A stretch of 64,000 nucleotides of DNA from CAVSMC01 sp963728935 (GCA_963728935.1 CAVSMC010000003.1:1-64000); one strand, 5' to 3'; shown: positions 43,009 to 51,498, counted from the stretch's first letter. Numbers and translations: made by a program. The notes: generated by a model not told the origin, from the sequence alone.

Positions 43009-46000
43009 CTAGCAGCAGTCCGGCGTGTGCGCGCGTCGGGCACCGGCATTTCCGATCGGAGACGCGCGGACGAACGCCTCGAACGCTTCGGCCGACAGTG
43101 GCTTGCTCACCCAGAAGCCCTGGAAGAACTGGCAGCCGCGCTGATCGAGGAACTCGAGTTGCGCGCGCGTGCCGACGCCCTCGGCGACGACCTTGAGGCC
43201 GAGCCCCTTGGCAAGACCGATGATCGCTTCGGTGATCGCCGCATCGCCGGGGTCGGTCTCGAGATCGGCGATGAACGAGATGTCGATCTTGAGCGTATCG
43301 ATCGGGAAGTGCTTGAGGTGCGTGAGCGACGAATAGCCGGTGCCGAAGTCGTCGATCGCAACGGTGAAGCCGTCGTCGCGCAACCGGTGCAGCACCTTGC
43401 GGATCGCATCGAGATCGTGCATCAGGCTCGTTTCGGTCACTTCGAGCTCGATCCATGACGGCTCGCATCCGACTTCTCGCACGACCTCGCTGATCCTCTG
43501 TGCGAGATCCTCGCGATAGAACTGCCGCGCCGACAGGTTGACCGAAATGATCAGCGGCAAACCGGCATTGCGCCAGCGCACGCACTGCTGGGCGGCAGAG
43601 CGAAGCACCCATTCGCCGAGCGAGTGGATGAGCCCGGATTCCTCGGCGAGCGGGATGAACACCTGCGGCGGAATGTTGCCGTGCTCGGGATCGCTCCAGC
43701 GAAGGAGCGCCTCCGCTCCGACGACGGCGCGATCGGCGACCTGCAGCACGGGTTGATAGTGCAGCCGCAACAGGCCTCCCTTCAGCGCCGCGCGAAGCGC
43801 GCTTTCGAGCGTGTGCTGTTTCGCGCGCCGCTCGGCGAGATCGGCGTCGAGGAACTGGTAGGTATTGCGCCCGAGCTCCTTCGAGCGGTACATCGCGACG
43901 TCGGCGTGTTTCAGCAACTGCTCCGGGTCGTCGGAATCGTCCGGATAGACGCTGATGCCGATCGACGACGTGACATAGATGTCGTGTTCCTCGATGGTGA
44001 ATGGCTGCGCGATCGCGTCCTGCAGCTTCTGCGCGATGCGGCTCAGCACCGAGGGGTCGTCGAAGTCCTCGACGATCACCATGAACTCGTCGCCGCCGAG
44101 GCGCGCGAGCAAATCGGTCTCGCGCAGCGCGAGCGATAGAGCGCGCGTCACGTGCTTCAACAGCTCGTCGCCAATGCGATGGCCGAGCGTGTCGTTCACG
44201 TTCTTGAAACGATCGAGGTCGATGAACAGCACGCCGACGCGGCGGCCGTTGCGCTTCGCCTGCGCGATCGCCTGCGCGAGACGTTCGTGCAGTAGCAGCC
44301 GGTTCGGCAGGCCGGTGAGCGCATCGCGCGTGGCCATGTACTGCAACCGCTCCTCGGCCTGAATGCGCGAGCTCACGTCCTGAACGAACGACAGGATCGA
44401 CACGATCCTGCCATGATCGTCGAGCAGGCACGAGTGGTACCACTCGCACCAGATCGTCTCGCCGTCCTTGCGGTAATTGCGCGTGAGGCCGGTCGCGCGC
44501 GGCTCCTCGCCGCTCATCAGCCTTTCGAGCAGCGACGCAACCGCCTCGCGGTCGGATTCGTGCACGAGCTGGTTGCCGGCGATCGGCATGCCGAGCACCT
44601 CCTCGGCGCGCCAGCCGAAGATGTTCTCCGCCTGCGGCGACCAGCGCACGAGCCGGAAGTCGCGATCCCACTCCAGAACCGCGAGCGGCGTGTTGTTGAT
44701 ATGCGACGAGAGCATCCAGTTCGCGCGGCGCAGCGCATCCTCGTTGCGCTTCTGGTCGTGGATGTCCGTGTGCACCGCGTAGATGCCGATCACGTGCCCT
44801 TCGCTGTCGCGGTTCGGCGCGTAGTGGACGGACTCCCAGCGCGACTCGCCGGACGGCTGCGCGAGCAGCATCTCGGTCGACACGACCTGGCCCTGCAACA
44901 CCTTGTCGAGCAGCGGCGCGAGCTGGCGCGCGCGCGCTTCGCCGATCACGTCGGCGACGTGCTGGCCGGCGAGCTCCTTGCGGCTCTCGCCGAGCCACTC
45001 TTCGTTGTGCCGGTTGAGGAAGCGGTAGCGGTAGTCGCGATCGATGTAGGACACGCGCGCCGGCACGTTGTCCATGATGAGCCGCAGCTCGGCCTCGGAG
45101 GCGCGCAATGCTTCCTGCGCCTGCTTCAGGCCGTGGATGTCGTTCATCAGCACGAACGCGCCGTGCACCTCCCCCGACGGCCCGGCGTCCGGAACGACGC
45201 GGATCGTCATCCAGCGGCGCACGCCGTTCGCGCCCGGAACGAGCCGGTCGAACGCCGTCGATTCGCCTTCGAGCGCGCGCGAGAGCATCGCCTGCGCGCT
45301 CTGGTATATGCCATGGCCGACGACATCGCGCAGCCGCAGCTCGGCGACCCGCTCCGCCGTCAAGCCGAAGTACTGCAGGAACGTGCGGTTGACGTAATGG
45401 CAACGCTCGTCGCGATCGATGTAGGCCACCGGCGCCGGCACGCCGTCCATGATCGCGCGCAGCTGCGATTCGCGCGCGGCGAGCGCGTCCTGCGCGAGCT
45501 TCAGATCGGTGATGTCGTGACCGACGACGTATTCGCCCTTCACCGTGCCGTCGAAGTTGAGGTCGGGCACGCAACGCGCGCGGATCCACCGCGTGCGCCC
45601 GCTCGCATCGACGACCGCGCGCTCGGTCGTGATCGCTTCGTTGTTGAACAGCCTCTGCGTGTCGGGCGAGTGGGTCTGCGACGCCTCGATGCCGAGCACC
45701 TCGTACGCGCGCTTGCCGACGACCTCCCCGCGCTCGAGGCCGTAGAGCTCGAGAAACGCCTCGTTGACGAACACATAGCGCCGGTCGGCGTCGAGGTAGA
45801 CGACCGGCTCGGGAATGTTGTCGGTGAACAGGCGAATCTGCTCCTCGCGCGTGGCGAGCGCCTGTTCCGTCTGCTTCAAGTCGTGGATGTCGTATTCGGT
45901 GCAATACAGGCCGCGCACCCTGCCCGCCGCATCGAGGTCGGGCGCCACGCGGCCGTGCATCCAGCGCCGTCCGCCCGCTTCAGCCGACGTGCCGACGCGC

Positions 46001-47055
46001 TCGTACTCGACGTTCTCGCCGTCCTGCGCGCGCTTGAGGATCGGCCGCAGGAACGACGCGACGTCGCCGCGCAAGACGTCGAACGGCGTGCGGCCGTAGA
46101 TTTCGTCCTGCGCGCGGCACACCCAATTCGCGAACGCCTGGTTGACGAACGTGTACCGCAGCGAACGGTCGAGATAGGCGATCGGTCCCGGAATGTTGTC
46201 GGCGAACAGGCGAAGCTGCGCCTGCTGCGCCTTGAGCGCATCGCGCACGCGCACGTCGTCCTCGATGTCGGTCATCACGGCGAACGCGCCACCGACGCGA
46301 CCGCCGACGTCGCGGTCCGGGAACAACGTCACGCGAACCCAGCGCGATTCGCCGCTCGCGATGCGATCGCGGCGCTCGTACGACACCGTCGCGCCCGCGA
46401 ACGCGCGCTCGACGTAGCCCTGCATTTCGACAAACGCTTCGGCCGACAGGATTTCCCGCACGCCGCGGCCGACGAGGTCATCGGCGGCTTGGCCTACCCA
46501 CTGGCCGAACGGCCGATTGGCGAAGCGGATCCTGAGCTGTCGATCGAAATACAGGATCGGCGAGCCGACGCTGTCGGTAACCAGCCGCAGCCGGTGCTCG
46601 CGCTGGCCCGCCTCGAGCTCGAGCCGCTTCTCGCGATCGATGTCGGAGTACGTGACCAGGAAGCCGCGTACGTTGCCTTGCGGCGAACGATCGGGGTAGT
46701 AGTCGACGCGCACCCATACCGGCGGCCGGCCGGCGACGATCAACTGGCGCTCGAAGCTCGTGCGCTCGCCCTCGAGCGCGGCCGTGATGTACGCCTCGTA
46801 GAGCTGATACGCGTCGCGGCCGACGACCTGGATCTCCTCGCGGCCGACGACGTCCTCGGCACGGGTGCCCGTCCAGTCGAGGAACGCCTTGTTGACGAAG
46901 CGATAGCGCTGCTGGCGATCGATGTAGGCGAGCGGCACGCCGAGCGCGTTCAGCTTTCGCTGCGACAGCGCCGACAGGTCGTGCGCGGAGGCGTCGGAGG
47001 CCACCTCCTGCACGGTGGCAAGATCGATGCGGCTCAGCGATCGGGTCAAAGCCAT
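43009..47055 (-). CDS. Seven-PAS GGDEF-EAL protein
   Basis: A 1348-aa cytosolic protein with no membrane segments. Seven PAS/PAC units of about 125 residues follow one another from residue 30 to about 900, most beginning LRL-x-DNIP-x-P-x-YIDR and ending YDIHDLKQ. Then come a diguanylate cyclase domain with an intact RLGGDEFMVI active site and a c-di-GMP phosphodiesterase domain (EALLRW, ELEVTETSLM, DDFGTGYSSL), followed by a short tail. Both catalytic signatures are intact, so the net activity cannot be predicted. The PAS units could sense redox or small ligands. It is convergent with the kinase operon and divergent from the crystallin gene. Confidence 0.93.
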   Translation of the reverse strand: MALTRSLSRIDLATVQEVASDASAHDLSALSQRKLNALGVPLAYIDRQQRYRFVNKAFLDWTGTRAEDVVGREEIQVVGRDAYQLYEAYITAALEGERTSFERQLIVAGRPPVWVRVDYYPDRSPQGNVRGFLVTYSDIDREKRLELEAGQREHRLRLVTDSVGSPILYFDRQLRIRFANRPFGQWVGQAADDLVGRGVREILSAEAFVEMQGYVERAFAGATVSYERRDRIASGESRWVRVTLFPDRDVGGRVGGAFAVMTDIEDDVRVRDALKAQQAQLRLFADNIPGPIAYLDRSLRYTFVNQAFANWVCRAQDEIYGRTPFDVLRGDVASFLRPILKRAQDGENVEYERVGTSAEAGGRRWMHGRVAPDLDAAGRVRGLYCTEYDIHDLKQTEQALATREEQIRLFTDNIPEPVVYLDADRRYVFVNEAFLELYGLERGEVVGKRAYEVLGIEASQTHSPDTQRLFNNEAITTERAVVDASGRTRWIRARCVPDLNFDGTVKGEYVVGHDITDLKLAQDALAARESQLRAIMDGVPAPVAYIDRDERCHYVNRTFLQYFGLTAERVAELRLRDVVGHGIYQSAQAMLSRALEGESTAFDRLVPGANGVRRWMTIRVVPDAGPSGEVHGAFVLMNDIHGLKQAQEALRASEAELRLIMDNVPARVSYIDRDYRYRFLNRHNEEWLGESRKELAGQHVADVIGEARARQLAPLLDKVLQGQVVSTEMLLAQPSGESRWESVHYAPNRDSEGHVIGIYAVHTDIHDQKRNEDALRRANWMLSSHINNTPLAVLEWDRDFRLVRWSPQAENIFGWRAEEVLGMPIAGNQLVHESDREAVASLLERLMSGEEPRATGLTRNYRKDGETIWCEWYHSCLLDDHGRIVSILSFVQDVSSRIQAEERLQYMATRDALTGLPNRLLLHERLAQAIAQAKRNGRRVGVLFIDLDRFKNVNDTLGHRIGDELLKHVTRALSLALRETDLLARLGGDEFMVIVEDFDDPSVLSRIAQKLQDAIAQPFTIEEHDIYVTSSIGISVYPDDSDDPEQLLKHADVAMYRSKELGRNTYQFLDADLAERRAKQHTLESALRAALKGGLLRLHYQPVLQVADRAVVGAEALLRWSDPEHGNIPPQVFIPLAEESGLIHSLGEWVLRSAAQQCVRWRNAGLPLIISVNLSARQFYREDLAQRISEVVREVGCEPSWIELEVTETSLMHDLDAIRKVLHRLRDDGFTVAIDDFGTGYSSLTHLKHFPIDTLKIDISFIADLETDPGDAAITEAIIGLAKGLGLKVVAEGVGTRAQLEFLDQRGCQFFQGFWVSKPLSAEAFEAFVRASPIGNAGARRAHTPDCC

Positions 47056-47399
47056 TTTCGCGGCGGGTCAGCGCAACAGCCGTCCAAGGTTCGCCCCACG
47101 GCGAGGGCGTTGTTCGAGCGCGCAAGCGACCGCAACCGCCGGATGCCCACCGACGGGACGCTTCGGGCTTATCCGGTAACCTCTAAGCAAGAGTCAAGCC
47201 CAGGCGAGTGGACACGACAAGGGCCTCAATCATAAGCGCTTTCCGGGCCGTGTCGATGCGAGCGACGCCACCGCAAGACGGGCTCGGGCAGGGTCGGCCG
47301 CCGCTGCCGGGTACAATCCGACCCGACGTCGGCGCTCGCGTGGATCGCCGGCGGTGCACATCGGGTCGAACGCGAGTGTCGATCGGCGAGGAGGCAACG
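47056..47399. other. Divergent intergenic region
   Basis: 344 nt between the PAS-GGDEF-EAL gene (minus) and the crystallin gene (plus), with no supported gene or RNA. A frame in phase with the crystallin gene extends upstream to 47208 but lacks signal-peptide character. Confidence 0.4.
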
Positions 47400-48338
47400 A
47401 TGCAACCCAACTGGGGATCCCTGGCGGCAGCCGCGGCGCTCGCCGCGATCTCGACGCTTGCAAGCGCCGACATCACGCTCTACCAGCGCGACGGTTACGG
47501 CGGCCGGCAGTACAGAGCGACGCAGTCGGTGTCGGACCTCCAGAACGTCGGCTTCAACGACCGCGCATCGTCGGTCGTCATCCACGGGGGCAGTTGGCAA
47601 CTTTGCACGGACGCGTACTTCCGCGGGCGCTGCGTGACGCTGCAAAGCGGCGAATTTCCGTCGCTCGCGGCCATGGGATTGAACGACAGCGTCTCGTCGA
47701 TCCGCGACATCAGCTGGGCGAGCAGCGCACCGTCGCCGGCCGCTGCGCCGCCGCAGGGGAGCTCGTCGCGCATCGTGCTCTATGGTCAACGCAATCTTTC
47801 CGGACACAGCGTCACGCTGGACGCGCCGAACGCGAACTTCGACAGCATCGGCTTCAACGACAGCGCGCGTTCGGCGGTCGTCTACGGCGGAAACTGGCAA
47901 CTTTGTACGGACGCGCGATTCCAGGGCGACTGCGAAGTCGTCCGGCCCGGACAGTGGAACAATCTCGGCAGCGTTATGGCGCGCGTGAGCTCGGCGCGGC
48001 CGATCGACGGCGGCGCTCCGCCGCCGGTAAGCTCCTGGGGCAACGGCGCGCGCGCGATCCTCTACGAGGGCCATGAGCTGTCGGGCCGCGCGTTCGTCGT
48101 CGACCGTGACGTGATCGCCAATCTGGATCGCACCGATTTCAACGATCGCGCACGCTCGCTTCGCATCGAGGGCGGCTACTGGGTGTTTTGCAGCGACGAG
48201 CAGTTCCAGGGCGAGTGCCTGACATTCGGCCCCGGCGACTATCCGAATCTCCCTCGTGAGCTCGACGGTCGTGTCTCGTCCGGACGGCGGATCTCGAACG
48301 CCTACCCGTACAATCAGGCGCCGTCGTGGCGGCGGTAA
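47400..48338 (+). CDS. Exported protein with three beta/gamma-crystallin domains
   Basis: A 312-aa protein with GAGGAGG upstream and a signal peptide (SLAAAAALAAISTLASA, cleavage before DITLY). Three crystallin-type units of about 80 residues follow: ITLYQRDGYGGRQYRATQSV, IVLYGQRNLSGHSVTLDAPN and AILYEGHELSGRAFVVDRDV, each with an NDRASSV-like or NDSARSA-like loop and a WQLCTDAxFxGxC segment that puts a conserved Cys pair in each repeat. Ca2+-binding N/D-N/D-x-x-S motifs are suggested by FNDRASS, FNDSARS and FNDRARS. A periplasmic or surface stress-protective role is likely. Confidence 0.88.
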   Translation: MQPNWGSLAAAAALAAISTLASADITLYQRDGYGGRQYRATQSVSDLQNVGFNDRASSVVIHGGSWQLCTDAYFRGRCVTLQSGEFPSLAAMGLNDSVSSIRDISWASSAPSPAAAPPQGSSSRIVLYGQRNLSGHSVTLDAPNANFDSIGFNDSARSAVVYGGNWQLCTDARFQGDCEVVRPGQWNNLGSVMARVSSARPIDGGAPPPVSSWGNGARAILYEGHELSGRAFVVDRDVIANLDRTDFNDRARSLRIEGGYWVFCSDEQFQGECLTFGPGDYPNLPRELDGRVSSGRRISNAYPYNQAPSWRR

Positions 48339-48349
48339 GGGACTCCACG

Positions 48350-48835
48350 ATGAGCGCGCACAAAGGCTCGCGAGTCGACGACATCGCGGGACTGCGCCGC
48401 ATTCTGTCGCATTCACGCACGATCGCCGTCGTCGGACTTTCCGCACAGTGGCATCGGCCGAGCTATTTCGCCGCCAAGTACATGCAGGAGCACGGCTACC
48501 GGATCATCCCGGTCAATCCCAATTACGGCGAGATACTGGGCGAGAAATCGTACCCGAGCATCGATTCGATCCCCGAGCGCATCGACGTCGTCGACTGCTT
48601 CCGCAAGCCGGGCGAAATGCCGGCGCTCGCGCGAGAGGCGGCGGCGAAAGGCGCAAGCGTACTGTGGATGCAGCTCGGCATTCACAACGACGAGGCGGCG
48701 CGGATCGCGACCGAAGCAGGGCTCGACGTCGTGCAGAGCCGCTGCATGAAGATCGAGCATGCGCGCATCATGGGCGGCTTGAATTGGGCCGGGGTGAACA
48801 CGGGCGTGATCTCGGCGCGACGCGCGGGCGCATGA
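48350..48835 (+). CDS. CoA-binding protein (YccU-like)
   Basis: A 161-aa Rossmann-fold protein of the succinyl-CoA-synthetase-alpha-like CoA_binding family: RTIAVVGLSAQWHRPSYFAA (nucleotide loop), YRIIPVNPNYGEILGEKSYP, VDVVDCFRKPGEMPALARE and SRCMKIEHARIMG. Start 48350 is 8 codons inside the longest frame and begins the conserved part after AAGGGA. Small stand-alone members bind CoA or NAD, with unknown physiological role. Its stop codon (ATGA) is the first base group of the 92-bp tandem repeat. Confidence 0.88.
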   Translation: MSAHKGSRVDDIAGLRRILSHSRTIAVVGLSAQWHRPSYFAAKYMQEHGYRIIPVNPNYGEILGEKSYPSIDSIPERIDVVDCFRKPGEMPALAREAAAKGASVLWMQLGIHNDEAARIATEAGLDVVQSRCMKIEHARIMGGLNWAGVNTGVISARRAGA

Positions 48836-48927
48836 GCATGCGCAGACTTGCCCGCTCCGCGGGCGCGCAGATTACGCAAGAGCGAACCGCATGTTTTCGC
48901 AGCGCCTGCCAAGAGTGCGCCGCATGA
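48832..48927 (+). CDS. Repeat-encoded 31-codon mini-ORF, copy 1
   Basis: The frame MSMRRLARSAGAQITQERTA continues with a Cys-containing tail (FRSACQECAA) and stops at TGA formed with the next unit. It starts on the stop codon of the CoA-binding gene, so translation could be coupled. There is no Shine-Dalgarno sequence. Protein-coding status is unproven. Confidence 0.25.
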   Translation: MSMRRLARSAGAQITQERTACFRSACQECAA

Positions 48928-49019
48928 GCATGCGCAGACTTGCCCGCTCCGCGGGCGCGCAGATTACGCAAGAGCGAACCGCATGTTTTCGCAGCGCCTG
49001 CCAAGAGTGCGCCGCATGA
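48924..49019 (+). CDS. Repeat-encoded 31-codon mini-ORF, copy 2
   Basis: Same peptide as copy 1. Its ATG overlaps the copy 1 stop and its TGA overlaps the copy 3 start, giving an unbroken ATGA chain. Confidence 0.25.
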   Translation: MSMRRLARSAGAQITQERTACFRSACQECAA

Positions 49020-49111
49020 GCATGCGCAGACTTGCCCGCTCCGCGGGCGCGCAGATTACGCAAGAGCGAACCGCATGTTTTCGCAGCGCCTGCCAAGAGT
49101 GCGCCGCATGA
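49016..49111 (+). CDS. Repeat-encoded 31-codon mini-ORF, copy 3
   Basis: Same peptide as copies 1 and 2. The truncated fourth unit at 49108 would give only nine codons (MSMRRRAAH) before TAG, 18 nt before metY. Confidence 0.25.
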   Translation: MSMRRLARSAGAQITQERTACFRSACQECAA

Positions 49112-49155
49112 GCATGCGCAGACGCGCAGCGCATTAGCGACCACGCCCGACAGCC

Positions 49156-50454
49156 ATGTCCGACCATACTTTCGGTTTCGATACGCTCTGCCTGCACGCC
49201 GGACAGATCCCCGACGCGGCGACCGGCGCGCGAGCGCTGCCGATCTACCAGACGACGTCGTTCGTGTTCGATTCGGCGGATCACGCCGCGAGCCTGTTCA
49301 ACCTGCAGACGTTCGGCAACGTTTATTCGCGGATCTCGAATCCGACCGTCGCTGCGCTGGAGGAGCGCATCGCCGCGCTCGAGGGCGGTCGCGCCGCGCT
49401 CGCGACGGCCACGGGAATGGCAGCGCAGATGGTGGCGCTGCTGACGCTCGCGCGCACCGGCGATCATATCGTCGCGGCAAAGACGCTCTACGGCGGCACG
49501 TATTCGCAGCTCGCGATCACGTTCGCGCAGTTCGGCATCGATGCGACGTTCGTCGACGCCGACGACCCGCAAGCATTCCGGGCGGCGCTCAGGCCCAACA
49601 CGAAGGCTCTCTACGCCGAGACGATCGGCAATCCGCAGCTCAATGTCTGCGACATCTCGGCGCTCGCCGACGTCGCGCATGGCATCGGCGTGCCGCTCGT
49701 CGTCGACAACACGCTCGCCTCGCCCTACCTCTGCCGCCCGTTCGAGCACGGCGCCGACATCGTCGTGCATTCGGTGACCAAATACCTCGGCGGCCACGGC
49801 ACGACGATGGGCGGCGCGCTGGTCGAATCGGGCCAGTTCAAGTGGGACAACGGCAATTTCCCGCAGATGACCGAACCTTCGCGCGGCTATCACGGCGTGC
49901 GCTTCTACGAGACGTTCGGCGACTTCGGCTTCACGATGAAGGCGCGGATGGAGACGATGCGAACGCTCGGGCCCACGCTATCGCCGCTGTCGGCATTCCT
50001 GTTGCTGCAGGGCATCGAGACGCTGCATCTGCGAATGCCGCGGCACAGCGAATCAGCGCTCGCGGTGGCCCGGCATCTCGCCGCTGATCCTCGCGTCGAA
50101 TGGGTCAGCTATCCGATGCTCGCAGGCAACCGCTACGAGGCTCTCGCACGCCGCTATCTGCCGCGTGGCGCCGGCGGCATCCTGACGTTCGGCGTCAGAG
50201 GCGGAAACATCGGCGGCGCGAAGGCGGGCGAGCGCGTGATCGAAGCCGCGCAAATGCTGTCGCACCTCGCAAACGTCGGCGATGCGAAATCGCTGATCAT
50301 CCATCCGGCGTCGACGACGCATCGTCAGCTCGACGAGCACGAGCAGCGCGCCGCGGGTGTGACACCCGAGATGATCCGGCTGTCGATCGGCCTCGAATCG
50401 ATCGACGACATCATCTGGGATCTCGACCAGGCGCTCGCAAAGGTGAGCGCATGA
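49156..50454 (+). CDS. metY: O-acetylhomoserine aminocarboxypropyltransferase (sulfhydrylase)
   Basis: A 432-aa PLP enzyme of the Cys/Met metabolism family that makes homocysteine from O-acetylhomoserine and sulfide. The N-terminus FDTLCLHAGQIPD and length above 420 separate MetY from shorter MetB/MetZ. PLP-binding Lys is in HSVTKYLGGHGT; ARTGDHIVAAKTLYGGTYSQ and GNPQLNVCDISALADVAHG are further family blocks. It is cytosolic. No SAM riboswitch-like structure is evident in the short leader, which is occupied by the 92-bp repeats. The stop is ATGA, overlapping a repeat-derived frame. Confidence 0.92.
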   Translation: MSDHTFGFDTLCLHAGQIPDAATGARALPIYQTTSFVFDSADHAASLFNLQTFGNVYSRISNPTVAALEERIAALEGGRAALATATGMAAQMVALLTLARTGDHIVAAKTLYGGTYSQLAITFAQFGIDATFVDADDPQAFRAALRPNTKALYAETIGNPQLNVCDISALADVAHGIGVPLVVDNTLASPYLCRPFEHGADIVVHSVTKYLGGHGTTMGGALVESGQFKWDNGNFPQMTEPSRGYHGVRFYETFGDFGFTMKARMETMRTLGPTLSPLSAFLLLQGIETLHLRMPRHSESALAVARHLAADPRVEWVSYPMLAGNRYEALARRYLPRGAGGILTFGVRGGNIGGAKAGERVIEAAQMLSHLANVGDAKSLIIHPASTTHRQLDEHEQRAAGVTPEMIRLSIGLESIDDIIWDLDQALAKVSA

Positions 50455-50771
50455 GCATGCGCGGACGTGCCCGCTCCGCGGGCGCGCAGATTACGCAAAG
50501 GCAAAACCACGCGCGGGCACTGCTCCGCACGCCCGAGATACGTCGGGCAGGTTACCCAATGAGCGAGGCGGGCGAAGCCCAGGACTCGCGAGCGCGCGGG
50601 GCGAAGCCGAGGCGCGAAGCGCGCGTCCGCGCGCGAACGAGCGCGCCGACGCGAAACGAGCGGCGTACCCACAATGCGAGCAGAGGCGCGCGAAGCGCCC
50701 GTCGCCGAGCGATTGCGCTGATCGACATGCAAAGGGTCGACTCGAGCAGCGCGCAAGGAGATCACGGATGA
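50451..50771 (+). CDS. Arg-rich repeat-derived ORF bridging metY and dsbB
   Basis: A 106-codon frame starts in the metY stop and ends in the dsbB start, both as ATGA overlaps. Its first codons MSMRGRARSAGAQITQ match the head of the 92-bp repeat peptide. The rest is Arg/Ala/Glu-rich (SEAGEAQDSRARGAKPRREA) and resembles translated GC-rich repeat DNA. It provides AAGGAGATC for dsbB near its end. It could be a coupling leader or non-coding repeat. Confidence 0.3.
   Translation: MSMRGRARSAGAQITQRQNHARALLRTPEIRRAGYPMSEAGEAQDSRARGAKPRREARVRARTSAPTRNERRTHNASRGARSARRRAIALIDMQRVDSSSAQGDHG
50568..50637 (+). repeat. Dispersed GC-rich repeat, left copy flanking dsbB
   Basis: It begins GGCGGGCGAAGCC and includes GGGCGAAGCCGAGGCGCG and GCGCGCGAAC, about 70 nt. 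It is a direct, diverged copy of 51426-51498 on the other side of dsbB. Confidence 0.6.
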
Positions 50772-51421
50772 AGTACAACCCAGCCGTGTCGTGGCCGTGG
50801 TTCGGGCTCGTGATCGCGCTCGCGCTGCTTGCGCAAGAAGCGCTGTTCAAGATGCTGGGCGACGCCCCGTCGCTCGCGCAGACGGCTTATCGGATTCTCG
50901 TGATGACGATCGGCGCGACGTCGCTCGCGCTGCTGATCCTGCCACCGCGTCGGATCGCGTATCTGCTCGGCTTCCTGGTCTGCGCGGGACTGATGGCATG
51001 GGCGCTGTACCTGCAATACGGTCTCGGCCTCGAGCCGTGCCCGCTGTGCTCGGTGCAACGCCTGGCGGTGATCGCGATCGGCATCGTGTTCCTCGTCGCC
51101 GCGATCCAAAACCCGGGGCCGATGGGCGCGGCCGTCTATGCGGGCCTGGTCGTCGTCATCGGCGGCTTCGGCCTCTCGGTCGCCGCACGGCACGTGTGGA
51201 TCCAATCGCTGCCGAAGGGCTCGGTGCCCTCGTGCGGCATGGGTCTCGACTACATGCTCGAAACGCTGCCGTTCACCGACGTCATCTCGAAGGTGCTCGC
51301 GGGCAGCGGCGAGTGCGCCGAGGAAGCGTGGAAGTTCATGCAGCTCGCGATTCCGTCGTGGACGTTCGTGTTCTTCGTCGCGATGATCGTCGCGTCGATC
51401 GCGCTGATCCGCCGCGAGTGA
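50768..51421 (+). CDS. dsbB: Disulfide bond formation protein B with N-terminal extension
   Basis: A 217-aa inner-membrane quinone reductase that reoxidises DsbA. The quinone-proximal pair is in EPCPLCSVQR, and the second periplasmic pair is SCGMGLDYML with the Cys in GSGECAEEAW. Typical DsbB starts near RRIAYLLGFLVCAGLMAWAL; here about 57 extra residues with one or two more hydrophobic segments precede it (WFGLVIALALLAQEALF, AYRILVMTIGATSLALLIL). AAGGAGATC supports the long start. DsbA is not in the window. Confidence 0.9.
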   Translation: MKYNPAVSWPWFGLVIALALLAQEALFKMLGDAPSLAQTAYRILVMTIGATSLALLILPPRRIAYLLGFLVCAGLMAWALYLQYGLGLEPCPLCSVQRLAVIAIGIVFLVAAIQNPGPMGAAVYAGLVVVIGGFGLSVAARHVWIQSLPKGSVPSCGMGLDYMLETLPFTDVISKVLAGSGECAEEAWKFMQLAIPSWTFVFFVAMIVASIALIRRE

Positions 51422-51425
51422 GTAC

Positions 51426-51498
51426 GGCGGGCGAAGCCGGAGTACGCGCGAGCGCGCTGGGCGAAGCCGAGGCGCGCAGCGCCCGTCAGCGCGCGAAC
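51426..51498 (+). repeat. Dispersed GC-rich repeat, right copy flanking dsbB
   Basis: It begins GGCGGGCGAAGCCGGAG and shares GGGCGAAGCCGAGGCGCG and GCGCGCGAAC with the left copy. The 228-nt gap 51422-51649 holds this copy and no supported gene. Confidence 0.6.

Larger units (their letters stand above)
48832..49123 (+). repeat. 92-bp tandem repeat, three full copies plus a 16-bp fourth
   Basis: Identical 92-bp units start at 48832, 48924 and 49016; the fourth begins at 49108 and diverges after ATGAGCATGCGCAGAC. Each unit begins ATGAGCATGCGC and contains the perfect small hairpin GCCCGCTCCGCGGGC and GCGCAGATTACGCAA. The first unit starts on the stop codon of the preceding gene. Because 92 is not a multiple of three, each frame ends as TGA across the next unit boundary. 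Direct identity means recent amplification. A diverged single copy of the unit head is found after metY at 50451. Confidence 0.95.

Noticed and set aside
48832..49137. The evenly spaced identical repeats could be read as a CRISPR array.
   Set aside because: The 92-bp units are head to tail with no unique spacers, and no cas genes are present.
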